This document shows positions 16,307 to 24,541 of a stretch of DNA of 48,087 nt, piece after piece; the first letter of the stretch is position 1; the number at the start of each line of letters is the position of its first letter. The stretch is from assembly GCF_029892605.1 (NCBI RefSeq), contig NZ_JARXWF010000020.1, positions 1-48,087 on the forward strand. The letters run 5' to 3'. The translations under genes were made by a program, and so were the position numbers. The DNA is from Parabacteroides sp. PM6-13 (GTDB lineage Bacteria; Bacteroidota; Bacteroidia; Bacteroidales; Tannerellaceae). The notes beneath the pieces were generated by a model. The model was not told where the DNA came from. It did no database searches and saw nothing but the letters and a program-made list of their open reading frames with translations.

Positions 16307-17680
16307 TTAGGGCTTGTCGGGCGACAGGCCATATTTCTCCATGCGTCGATATAAGGCAGCCCGGCTGATACCCAAGGCAGAGGCCACATGCGAAAGATTC
16401 CCTTTGTAATCGTCTAATGCCTGGAGAATGGTCTGTTTCTCTATCTCATCCAGGGTCATGCCGCTTAAGGTATTGGCGGCCTGCTGCGTTTTCTCGCTAC
16501 CTGCCCCTGTCTGCGCTTTCAAATCGCTTGCCTGCAACAAAGGCTTTCCCGAAACAAGAATCGTACGCTCGACCAGGTTTTTTAGTTCACGGATATTACC
16601 CGGATAGGGTTGTTGTTGTAGCCATGACAAGGCTTCCGACGAGAACTCCACCGGTGGAAGACCATTTAGGGCGGCTTGCTGTTCGGCAAAATAGCGAGCC
16701 AACAGCGGGATATCCTCCTTCCGCTCGCGAAGAGGCGGAAGATGAATCGTAATCAGATTGATGCGGTAGAAGAGATCTTCGCGGAAGCTACGCGCGGAGA
16801 CCATCTCCCGCAAGTCCCGGTTTGTTGCGCTCACCACCCGTATATCCACTTTCCGTGGCCGGCTGTCGCCCAATACTTCGAAGGTCTGATCCTGCAATAC
16901 CCGGAGCAGCTTCACTTGGCTCGACAGCTCCAGGTCGCCTATCTCATCCAGAAAGATCGTGCCATTGTCGGCCATTTCAAAGCGTCCCTTCCTGTCCATA
17001 TAGGCATCGGTAAAGGCTCCTTTCTTATGACCGAACATTTCGCTTTCGAACAGGCTATGGGAGAGTCCTCCCAGGTTGACCTTCACGAAAGGATTCTCTT
17101 TGCGGAGGCTATGGGTATGGATCGCTTCGGCAATCAGTTCTTTGCCCGTACCGCTTTCACCAGTGATCAGAACCGACGCGTTGGTAGGGGCTATCCGGGA
17201 AACAGTGCCTAATATCTCTTGCAGCACGGGACTTTTCCCGATAATCTTCTCAAAAGAGACCGACGCCTCGTTTTCCATCTCTTCGGAAGAGGTCGGCCGG
17301 GCATCTTTCTGCGCACTCAATTCCAATGCCGTACGAATGGTATTGAGAAGCACCAGGTTGTTCCATGGTTTGGTAATAAAATCAAAGGCGCCCGCTCGCA
17401 TGCCCTGCACGGCCAGCGTGATCGAGCCCCAGGCCGTCATCAGGATAACGGGCACATCCGGATGGAATATCTTGATTTGTCGCAACAGTTGAATGCCCTC
17501 TGCCCCTGTGGTGGTCAGCGTGAAATTCATATCCAGGAGAATAAGTTCCGGCTTATAGGCGCGAATGGCTTCCAACGCCTCCCGCGGACCTGGCACCGCC
17601 TCCGGTTGATATCCGGCGCGTTTCAATAAAAAAGCCAGCGAGGAGCGGACTACTGTATCATCGTCAACAATTAGTATCAT
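16307..17680 (-). CDS. Sigma-54-dependent response regulator (NtrC family)
   Basis: 457 residues from the ATG of MILIVDDDTVV. An upstream in-frame ATG at 17731 would add 17 residues ahead of the receiver domain and overlaps the tolC stop, so it is not favoured. The receiver domain has phosphoacceptor Asp50 (LILLDMN). The AAA+ domain has Walker A GESGTGKE, the sigma-54 contact loop GAFTDA, Walker B GTIFLDEIGDL and the arginine finger region FREDLFYRI. The C-terminal Fis-type helix-turn-helix reads SHVASALGISRAALYRRMEKYG. Because it contains GAFTDA it should act only at sigma-54 promoters, and one is found upstream of this same operon, arguing for positive autoregulation. It lies between tolC and the kinase. 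Confidence 0.97.
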   Translation of the reverse strand: MILIVDDDTVVRSSLAFLLKRAGYQPEAVPGPREALEAIRAYKPELILLDMNFTLTTTGAEGIQLLRQIKIFHPDVPVILMTAWGSITLAVQGMRAGAFDFITKPWNNLVLLNTIRTALELSAQKDARPTSSEEMENEASVSFEKIIGKSPVLQEILGTVSRIAPTNASVLITGESGTGKELIAEAIHTHSLRKENPFVKVNLGGLSHSLFESEMFGHKKGAFTDAYMDRKGRFEMADNGTIFLDEIGDLELSSQVKLLRVLQDQTFEVLGDSRPRKVDIRVVSATNRDLREMVSARSFREDLFYRINLITIHLPPLRERKEDIPLLARYFAEQQAALNGLPPVEFSSEALSWLQQQPYPGNIRELKNLVERTILVSGKPLLQASDLKAQTGAGSEKTQQAANTLSGMTLDEIEKQTILQALDDYKGNLSHVASALGISRAALYRRMEKYGLSPDKP

Positions 17681-17730
17681 AGATTGAAATAAGTGATTCA
17701 AAGATAGAGAATTCTTTCTACCCGACGGCA

Positions 17731-19212
17731 TTAGTGCAAAATAATCTCTTCAAAGTCGGCATCCAGCGTCCTGTCGTTCAGGAAGTCATACAGGGTAACG
17801 CTCCGGAGATTATAGTAATAACTCCAATAGGCATAGAGCTCCTGAATATGATTCAACCGCGCATTGTCTTTGGAGTTTTGCGCGTCGTTCAGATCCAGGA
17901 TATTGATCTGCCCGATCAGGAAAGTCTCGATCGATGTGTTATAACGCTTTTCCGCCAGGATATCCACCTGGGCGGCAATCTCCAACTGGGTTGCCTGGTT
18001 GTTGAAGTTTTCTACTAACAGGAATATATCCTGATTGAAATTCATTTGTTGCTGACGTGTGCGCGACAGGACGACCTCCCGGTTTGACTCGGCAACCTTC
18101 ACCTTTCCTTTGCGTTTTCCCCAATCCAATAGCGGAATAGAGACACCTACCTCCAGGATCTGGTTGTCGGTGAGCCCCCGGTAGGCGTCGGCCATCATCT
18201 TATCTTTCCCGGTATATCCGATAGAGGCAAACAGGCTGATATTTCGCTGGTTGCCTTTCGCAGCCGCCACAGCATAATCCGCTTCCAGGTGTTGCCGCAG
18301 GATTTTTTTCGCCAGTTTGTTGTTCTCCTGTGCCTTTTCTAATACCTTCTGATATTCTATATGTACGGCAGGTGCCGTCTCCGGCAACAGCGGCTCTATC
18401 ATATCCTGTTCGCTCAAGCCCAGGAAAGCGCGCAACTGAAACATCGCCGCGTTCCACCTCGACTGCGCGTCGGTACGGTTGGCTTTTGCCTGAAGCGCGG
18501 CCTGCTGCAAGCGCATAAGCTCCGTTTCCGAAATATGGCCGATCTCACGGCGCGCCAGGGCTATATCATACAGTTTCTCGGCATTCTCCAGGTTTTGCTG
18601 TGCATTGCGCAGGCTTTCGCGTGCTTTCAACAGAGTGAAGAAATAGTCAATTGTATAAAGCGTAACCATCTCGACGCTTTCGATATAAGCGGCTTTGGCT
18701 TCCTGGTAGCGTACGGGCTCGATTTTTCGTTTCCATTTCTGGTCGTTCACCCCAAAGAGTGGCTGTTTCAGGGTCAGCCCGACGGGTACACTCATATACT
18801 CATTGTAGGCACCTGCCCCCAGTTGCCGGGTGAAGTCCAGGGAGGAGTTCAGGGAGATCTGTCCTCCGGTCAGCGCGATATTCTGCGTCACAGAGAGCTC
18901 GCCAAACAAGCCCATGGAATTGTCGCGCACAAAGGTGTATGACCCGTCCGGTTGCTGGTATTTATTGAATCGCTGGTAATAGCTGGGCAAACTACCGGTG
19001 AAGGTGACTTCCGGCAACTGATCGGCCTTATGCGTGCGGTATTCCCAGTAGGAGGTTTTCAATTCATTCAATGCTACAGCCGCATCGACCGACTGCACTT
19101 GCGCCAATAGAATCGCCTCTTTCAGCGTAAGCTGCATCCTGTTCTCCGGCTCTTGCGCGATAAGCGAACAACCCAAGAGCAGTAATCCTATTAATATGCC
19201 TGTTTTCTTCAT
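17731..19212 (-). CDS. TolC-family outer membrane efflux protein
   Basis: 493 residues with a signal peptide (MKKTGILIGLLLLGCSLIAQ) and two repeats of the outer-membrane-factor fold, rich in long amphipathic helices (for example AYIESVEMVTLYTIDYFFTLLKARES and TELMRLQQAALQAKANRTDAQ). TolC proteins form trimeric outer-membrane and periplasmic exit ducts for efflux pumps or type I secretion. No periplasmic adaptor or inner-membrane pump gene is adjacent, so the partner must be encoded elsewhere. It is the first gene of an operon with an NtrC-type regulator and kinase and is preceded by a sigma-54 promoter. The Cys in the signal peptide is not at a convincing lipobox. Confidence 0.93.
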   Translation of the reverse strand: MKKTGILIGLLLLGCSLIAQEPENRMQLTLKEAILLAQVQSVDAAVALNELKTSYWEYRTHKADQLPEVTFTGSLPSYYQRFNKYQQPDGSYTFVRDNSMGLFGELSVTQNIALTGGQISLNSSLDFTRQLGAGAYNEYMSVPVGLTLKQPLFGVNDQKWKRKIEPVRYQEAKAAYIESVEMVTLYTIDYFFTLLKARESLRNAQQNLENAEKLYDIALARREIGHISETELMRLQQAALQAKANRTDAQSRWNAAMFQLRAFLGLSEQDMIEPLLPETAPAVHIEYQKVLEKAQENNKLAKKILRQHLEADYAVAAAKGNQRNISLFASIGYTGKDKMMADAYRGLTDNQILEVGVSIPLLDWGKRKGKVKVAESNREVVLSRTRQQQMNFNQDIFLLVENFNNQATQLEIAAQVDILAEKRYNTSIETFLIGQINILDLNDAQNSKDNARLNHIQELYAYWSYYYNLRSVTLYDFLNDRTLDADFEEIILH

Positions 19213-19237
19213 CTTTTCTCTCTTTTACCCGGCTATG

Positions 19238-19254
19238 GGCAAAACCTATGCCAA
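19238..19254 (-). promoter_or_regulatory. Sigma-54 (RpoN) promoter of the tolC-regulator-kinase operon
   Basis: Minus strand TTGGCATAGGTTTTGCC matches the -24/-12 consensus TTGGCAnnnnnnTTGC. The invariant GG and GC are separated by exactly 10 bases. The predicted start lies about 12 bases on, leaving a leader of roughly 15 bases before the tolC ATG. The downstream regulator carries the GAFTDA loop needed to activate such a promoter. Confidence 0.8.
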
Positions 19255-19302
19255 AAGGCTAAGTGTTTGATAATGCGTAGGATGTTGCTTTGTGTATTGT
19301 CC

Positions 19303-19327
19303 GAAAATGAACACTTTGTCCGTTTTC
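19303..19327 (-). promoter_or_regulatory. Candidate enhancer (upstream activating site) for the NtrC-type regulator
   Basis: Plus-strand dyad GAAAATGAACA - CTT - TGTCCGTTTTC, 9 of 11 positions symmetrical, centred about 88 bases upstream of the predicted sigma-54 start. TGTCCG occurs again at 19298-19303, overlapping its left edge. Position and symmetry fit an NtrC-type dimer site; binding by the operon's own regulator is inferred. Confidence 0.6.
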
Positions 19328-19345
19328 AAAAAGCACTAAAAGAAA

Positions 19346-19380
19346 AGATCTCAGCTTGGGAGTGCCCCAAGCTGAGATCT
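19346..19380 (-). terminator. Terminator of the xylan operon
   Basis: Perfect 15-bp stem AGATCTCAGCTTGGG / CCCAAGCTGAGATCT with a 5-base loop, followed on the minus strand by TTTCTTTT. It lies 34 bases after the last xylan gene. Confidence 0.9.
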
Positions 19381-19413
19381 CAAAAAGGTATCTATGTTAC
19401 GTTTTACGTAAGA

Positions 19414-21060
19414 TTAATAGCCTAAGATTGTAAGCATCTGTTTCGCATAGCGTCTTCCCAGTTCTCTGTAACCGGCAGCATTGAAATGCAGGTTGTCTCG
19501 TGCTACGTCGCAATCAGCCGAAGAGATCACGTAGCTGTTGGGGTGAACCTCCGGCAAGGTGTTGATAATCTCATTCATCGAAGCGCAAACGCCTCCCTGC
19601 TTTTCATGCACCACTTCGCCGGCAAGCAGCGGAACAGAGTTGGGATCCAGTTTGAGATCCTGGAGCAGGCTGTCGTACACCGCTTTCACCTTTTTAGGCC
19701 ATTCCTGGTCGCCGGTATTCGATTCGCCCTGATGCAACAGGATGCCTTTGATCACGCCACCCTCTTGTTGCGCCTTCTGGGCTAACTCTATCAGGCGAGC
19801 GTAGGGGTTCCCGTCGTATTCATTGACCATATTCTTCAGCCAGTCGGGCGATTCGTTTACATAGGCCTGGTAATTCTCCTTATCGAACAGTTCGATCTTA
19901 CAGCCCCCTACGGCTACGTTGATAACGCCCACTTTGATATGCTCAGGCAATTCCGCCACGAGGGTTCTTCCGAAATAATCAACAGGGGTAAGTCCGGTGC
20001 GACAGCGTGCCAGCGGAGGCACAGCTTTATACCATTCTCCTTTCACGCGTCCACGATCCGAACAGTCTACGGCTTGCATCACCTGGAAACGTTTATTGAC
20101 GCCAATGGTGTCCTGCGCTTCGATCCGGGCATTTCCTTCCATATTCGACTGTCCCAGGCAAAGATAGACATGAAACTCTTCTTTCGCAGGCTTCTGGAAC
20201 TCACGCGAAACAAACGGCAAACAGGTGTAGAGAGCCGAATGCCAGTATTCCCAATCGTGTCCTCCGTCGCGGATACGGAACTGGCAGGGGATACCCGCCT
20301 GGCGCATCGCACGGAAAAATTCGATGTTTCGGTCGAGCAGGAAGTCGTCGTCGCCACAGTCAACAAACCAGGAAACCGAACGAAGTAGCGCTTTGCGTGC
20401 CTCGTCGGCCTTTTGTATATATTTTACACAGCTGTTGTCGATCACCGAGCGAGTCAGTTTCGCCATCGGTCCGTCAGCCTGGTTCACAGGAGCAGCTCCC
20501 ACTTCGGGAATGTCCATCAGGGCGCTCATCGCATAAACGGCGCTGAACTTATCGGCATGGAGCTGTCCATATCCGGCTGCACCACCGCCACCCATCGAAA
20601 GACCTGCTACGGCACGATGTTGTTTATCGCCAATCACCCGGTATTTCTTTTCTACGTGAGGCAGAAACTCGGTGAAAAAGAAGGTTTCGTAATCCCAGTC
20701 CGGCATATTGTAATAGCCATTCTGTACCACATTGGGATCACCACCGCCGGCGTCGGGTGTGATAACGATCATTTCGCAGGCTTCTCCGCTGGCGATTAAT
20801 CGATCCATCACATCTTTGACACGTCCGGGACCGGTCCAATCGGTATTGTTACCCCACATGCCATGTAAAAGGTAAAGCACCGGATAGGTCTTGCCTTTGT
20901 TCAGATCAAACCCCTGAGGGAGTAATACATTGTATGCCCGCTTGGCATTCAACACCTGGCTGTAGATCGTATCGGTCACCACCCGGCTTTGATAAGGAGA
21001 CTGCGCCTTTACGGATAATACACAGAGGCATAGGGCTATGAAATAAATGATTCTTTTCAT
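19414..21060 (-). CDS. Two-domain esterase: CE1-type alpha/beta hydrolase plus SGNH (CE6-type) acetylesterase
   Basis: 548 residues from MKRIIYFIALCLCVLSVKAQ, a cleavable signal peptide; the open frame extends 39 codons upstream but that part lacks signal character. Domain 1 (about 22-285) is an esterase D / feruloyl-esterase-like fold with LLHGMWGNNTDW, nucleophile Ser155 in GLSMGGG, and His268 in DGGHDWEYW. Domain 2 (about 296-548) is an SGNH hydrolase like acetylxylan esterases of the DUF303/CE6 group, with Ser305 in GQSNMEG, HQGESNTGD, and Asp522 and His525 in DNLHFNAAGY. Both catalytic sets are complete. As the last gene of the xylan locus it probably removes feruloyl and/or acetyl groups from xylan; which domain does which is inferred. 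Confidence 0.92.
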   Translation of the reverse strand: MKRIIYFIALCLCVLSVKAQSPYQSRVVTDTIYSQVLNAKRAYNVLLPQGFDLNKGKTYPVLYLLHGMWGNNTDWTGPGRVKDVMDRLIASGEACEMIVITPDAGGGDPNVVQNGYYNMPDWDYETFFFTEFLPHVEKKYRVIGDKQHRAVAGLSMGGGGAAGYGQLHADKFSAVYAMSALMDIPEVGAAPVNQADGPMAKLTRSVIDNSCVKYIQKADEARKALLRSVSWFVDCGDDDFLLDRNIEFFRAMRQAGIPCQFRIRDGGHDWEYWHSALYTCLPFVSREFQKPAKEEFHVYLCLGQSNMEGNARIEAQDTIGVNKRFQVMQAVDCSDRGRVKGEWYKAVPPLARCRTGLTPVDYFGRTLVAELPEHIKVGVINVAVGGCKIELFDKENYQAYVNESPDWLKNMVNEYDGNPYARLIELAQKAQQEGGVIKGILLHQGESNTGDQEWPKKVKAVYDSLLQDLKLDPNSVPLLAGEVVHEKQGGVCASMNEIINTLPEVHPNSYVISSADCDVARDNLHFNAAGYRELGRRYAKQMLTILGY

Positions 21061-21142
21061 AATGTACGATTGCTTATTGATTGATATCCAAAAATAAACA
21101 GAGGATCCGAAAACCCTCTGTTTATTAAGTGTTATTATATTA

Positions 21143-23377
21143 TTATTTCCCGGATAAAGCATCCGCAAAGCCGGCATAGGTATGCTTACGGCTATAATTC
21201 AAATCCCATAGGCCGACAGGTTCGCCGCCTCGCCAGCTGGAGCTGGCAGGGCTATCGGTAGCAGCCCATTGCGTGATACCATAGCGTTGGGCAGCCGGAA
21301 CAAGCTCAAAATATTTCTGGATGATGAACTTGTAGAAACCCGCCATCGCCAGGTGGTGTTCTTCTGTCATATCCTCTGTTTTGATACCTGTGCCAAAGGC
21401 TTTCTCCGTGATACCCATATCCAATTCGGTGATCTTGATCAGTTTGCCGGTTGCTGCCAACAATTTGAACATATTCACAATCGCCTCTTCCTGGCTCTTT
21501 TGAGCGGCCGCGTCCATGATGTAGCTTACGTGCATCTGTGTACCGATACCGTCGATCTTCGTTACGCCATCCGATTCCCATTGCTCAATCCATTTCACCA
21601 TACTCTTGGCTTTACCGTTGCCGTCCCACCAGGATTCGAGGTTATAGTCATTGATAAATAGTTTCAGATCCGAAGGATTACCTCCGCTTTCAGCAAAATA
21701 CTTGCGCGCCAGTCTTACCGTGGTGCGAACATACTCGTTATCACCCAGGTAATCTTGCCAGTAGAAGTTGTTGTCAGGATCGCTGCTGTTGGATGCCGAT
21801 TGCAGGTCGTACTTGCCATCGCCATTACCATCGGCTCCCGATATAGCCTCATTCACCACATCCCAAGCGGTTACGTAACCCTCACAGGCGGTCATCATAC
21901 CGGCGATCCATCTGTCCATAGCACCGTTCAATGCTTCGGCTTTCTCTTCGTCGGTGAGTGGGATGGTATTGCCAGACTCTTGTTTTTCGAAGACGATATC
22001 ATCAAAATAATAGGTTGTAGCTTCCTTAGACTCCGACAGGTTGAAAGCAATCGTAGTCATGCCGTTCTGATCCGTAATAACTCCGGAGTTCTTATATTCT
22101 TGCCATTCGGTCGTTACATTGGGTGATCCTACCATAGACCAGTGTATATAATCACCGGGAGATCTATGTGCCTGTGAGCTGATTGTCGCAGGCTTGCTGG
22201 CTCTAACCTTCATGCTGAAGTTATACGCTTCGCCAGTTACAAAGGTATGAGGTACCTTGACAAAGAATTGGGTATCCCATGCATTGGTCGGATTGTCGCC
22301 TGATTGAACCACAATCGCGCGTCCGACACCGTCAGCACCCGTACCTGCCGCGCCAAAGGTAGCCGCTTTCGGACCATTCGTCTTTTCTGTTGCATAGAAA
22401 CTAGATACATCGTCGCTTTCGCAGTTGCTATTGCTTACCAGGTTCACCCAATAGGTGCTTGGTCCTGCAGCCACATCAGCGATACCAAAGGTGTAACTAT
22501 GCCATCCTGGCTTGCTCCAACCTGTCAGACTCTCTTCGTCAAAAGAAGGATTGGCGATCAAATTCTCATCACTTCCTGTGGCTTTCAACGATAAATCGTC
22601 GAAGAAGAGTTCTCCTTCAAATGTACCAAAGCAGAAGCGAAGTCTGTCAATGCCTACTCGGGGAGTAAATGTAACAGAAGCATCTCCCCATTGTTCGCCG
22701 GCTGCAAAGCCAGGCAAATAATGTGTCTCGGCACCACTTTTCATGCCCGGCCAGAAATTGACATTGGTCGCTTGGGTCGCTTTGATGCGCATGCTGATAG
22801 TGTATTCTTGACCGGCAACCAATGGGGCAACCGGATCATAATAAATCTCACTATCCCATACGTTGGCTCCCTTCGTAGGAACAACCATACGTAATGCCGG
22901 GTTCGCATCGTCCGGATCTACCTCGATCTCTTTATCCGCAAGCAGACTATTCAGATACTTATTATTCTGCTGTGCATGCCAGGCCAGGGTATGTCCATAG
23001 ATAGATACGCCACCGGCTTTTGCTGCCTGCACAAAAGCAATCACATTCGAGAAGTCCATCGAACCATCGTCTTTCACGTTCGAGGCGTACTTCATCGCAT
23101 TGCCTGCGGTCAGTTCGTCGAAGTTGGAATTGGATAGACGGTACACCAATCCCTCTTTCACGTAATCACTCACGCCAACCCCGGAACCCAACTTAAAGTT
23201 GGGATCCGTACTCCGGTTGACATAGGTTTTCAATGCCTCATACTCATTGAGGTATTCCATTCCAGCAATGGAAGCCGGCTTCGCTACATCATATTCCAAT
23301 GCGGAATCATCCACACAGGATGTGATCGCCATACTTGCCAGAACGAAAGCTCCTAAAATATATTTTGTATGTTTCAT
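21143..23377 (-). CDS. xyn10C: GH10 endo-1,4-beta-xylanase with CBM-like modules inserted in the catalytic domain (Xyn10C-type)
   Basis: 744-residue surface lipoprotein (lipobox AITSC, Cys21). The catalytic barrel starts at about residue 40, is interrupted at about 155-465 by two beta-rich modules resembling CBM4/22 (the first ending FEGELFFDDLSLKATG, the second beginning ENLIANPSFDEESLTGWSKPGWH and ending YYFDDIVFEKQ), then resumes at about 472. The acid/base is Glu510 in WDVVNEA and the nucleophile Glu651 in ITELDMG; GHTLAWHAQ from the first half is also present. Nested CBMs in GH10 are known from Prevotella bryantii Xyn10C and Bacteroides xylan loci. It cuts xylan chains at the cell surface for the XusA/C transporters. 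It lies 31 bases after xusE. Confidence 0.95.
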   Translation of the reverse strand: MKHTKYILGAFVLASMAITSCVDDSALEYDVAKPASIAGMEYLNEYEALKTYVNRSTDPNFKLGSGVGVSDYVKEGLVYRLSNSNFDELTAGNAMKYASNVKDDGSMDFSNVIAFVQAAKAGGVSIYGHTLAWHAQQNNKYLNSLLADKEIEVDPDDANPALRMVVPTKGANVWDSEIYYDPVAPLVAGQEYTISMRIKATQATNVNFWPGMKSGAETHYLPGFAAGEQWGDASVTFTPRVGIDRLRFCFGTFEGELFFDDLSLKATGSDENLIANPSFDEESLTGWSKPGWHSYTFGIADVAAGPSTYWVNLVSNSNCESDDVSSFYATEKTNGPKAATFGAAGTGADGVGRAIVVQSGDNPTNAWDTQFFVKVPHTFVTGEAYNFSMKVRASKPATISSQAHRSPGDYIHWSMVGSPNVTTEWQEYKNSGVITDQNGMTTIAFNLSESKEATTYYFDDIVFEKQESGNTIPLTDEEKAEALNGAMDRWIAGMMTACEGYVTAWDVVNEAISGADGNGDGKYDLQSASNSSDPDNNFYWQDYLGDNEYVRTTVRLARKYFAESGGNPSDLKLFINDYNLESWWDGNGKAKSMVKWIEQWESDGVTKIDGIGTQMHVSYIMDAAAQKSQEEAIVNMFKLLAATGKLIKITELDMGITEKAFGTGIKTEDMTEEHHLAMAGFYKFIIQKYFELVPAAQRYGITQWAATDSPASSSWRGGEPVGLWDLNYSRKHTYAGFADALSGK

Positions 23378-23408
23378 ATCTTTTTAATTTATCGTAAGAA
23401 ACTACTTG

Positions 23409-24512
23409 TTACTTCTCTGCCGGAGTAAACCACTCGGCTTTCATACCTCTGTCTCTTGCTACCAATATATCATCTGTTTTATAATGGTGCTTTTCATAAA
23501 CAGGCTCTTTTCCGCCCGGTGTATTGGGGAAGGTCATTTCGACCTCAAAGCCCGTTTCATATTTCAGATACATGCCGTCTCTGTCTTTATTACCCCAACT
23601 GTTTTTCTCGCCTAATTTGACAAATTTACCGCTTCCAGACGAGGTGATGTTGTAAATCCTTACACTGTCATTCACCTGAACACTGGTCGCGCTTGGCGTG
23701 ATTGTACATTCGTCGTTTCTGTCAAAGCTGAGTCTGGATGAAACAGGAAGATTTACCCCTGCAGCATTCTCATAAACAGCCGGAAACTCACAGTCGGACA
23801 AGGAGTAGGTGTTCAGTTTGAAAACCTCATCTTTTTCAACATACTGTTGCTGGCGTGTCACATTGGTGGTTACTCCGTTTATGGTCACCACGTCTGTTCC
23901 GCGTCTCAGGTAATAACCGTCCCATGTGTTGATATACTTCACGGCATACAAGATGTAATCTTTCGGAAGCACATCCCAATCGGAAGCAACGGCGCGTCGG
24001 GGGTTAGCCACCAGCGGCGTTCCGGAAAGAATACTGTCGGCATTGTTTACGCTTGTCATCACAACCGGAATCACATAGGTTGTTTCTAATGATTTCGGAT
24101 CATTGAAGAAAGCGTCAGTCAGTTGCACGGTTACACCGCCCAGTAACTTACCCTTCTCAATCACAATCTTATCGGAAGAAAGCGTATAATAATTGGATGG
24201 CATAGCCACAACTTCCGTATTCAGATCTTTATAGATGAGTCCGTCGCATAATGAATTGTCGACACGGATACCGATTTCGATGTTCTTTTTGTTTTCATAA
24301 ACACCACCCATGGTAGCCATGATCTGACACTTATGCGCATTGTCCAGCGTGGTGTCAAACACATCCTCGCCTAAGCAAATGGTCCGGATGGGACTCTGAT
24401 ACGCAAAATACACAGCGGTATATTCGTAGTCAGGAAATTCCCAATCGCCATTTTCGCAAGAAGTGAATAGGCAGCCTGTTATGGCTAATAATAGAAATAT
24501 TGCTCTTTTCAT
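23409..24512 (-). CDS. xusE: XusE-like surface glycan-binding lipoprotein (DUF1735-type)
   Basis: 367 residues from MKRAIFLLLAITGC; the lipobox FTSC places the lipid at Cys19. The N-terminal part is a DUF1735-like immunoglobulin-type domain (YTAVYFAYQSPIRTICLGEDVFD, continuing IEIGIRVDNSL and YYTLSSDKIVIEKGKLLGGVTVQL). The C-terminal half is beta-rich with several Trp and Tyr residues (INTWDGYYLRRG). By position between the second SusD-like gene and the GH10 gene it corresponds to XusE of the xylan utilisation system, thought to bind xylan at the surface. An upstream ATG at 24548, within the end of the SusD-like gene, is not favoured because the signal peptide begins at the chosen start. Confidence 0.88.
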   Translation of the reverse strand: MKRAIFLLLAITGCLFTSCENGDWEFPDYEYTAVYFAYQSPIRTICLGEDVFDTTLDNAHKCQIMATMGGVYENKKNIEIGIRVDNSLCDGLIYKDLNTEVVAMPSNYYTLSSDKIVIEKGKLLGGVTVQLTDAFFNDPKSLETTYVIPVVMTSVNNADSILSGTPLVANPRRAVASDWDVLPKDYILYAVKYINTWDGYYLRRGTDVVTINGVTTNVTRQQQYVEKDEVFKLNTYSLSDCEFPAVYENAAGVNLPVSSRLSFDRNDECTITPSATSVQVNDSVRIYNITSSGSGKFVKLGEKNSWGNKDRDGMYLKYETGFEVEMTFPNTPGGKEPVYEKHHYKTDDILVARDRGMKAEWFTPAEK

Positions 24513-24541
24513 TTTCTTTATTTTTAAATCGTTCGACATGA

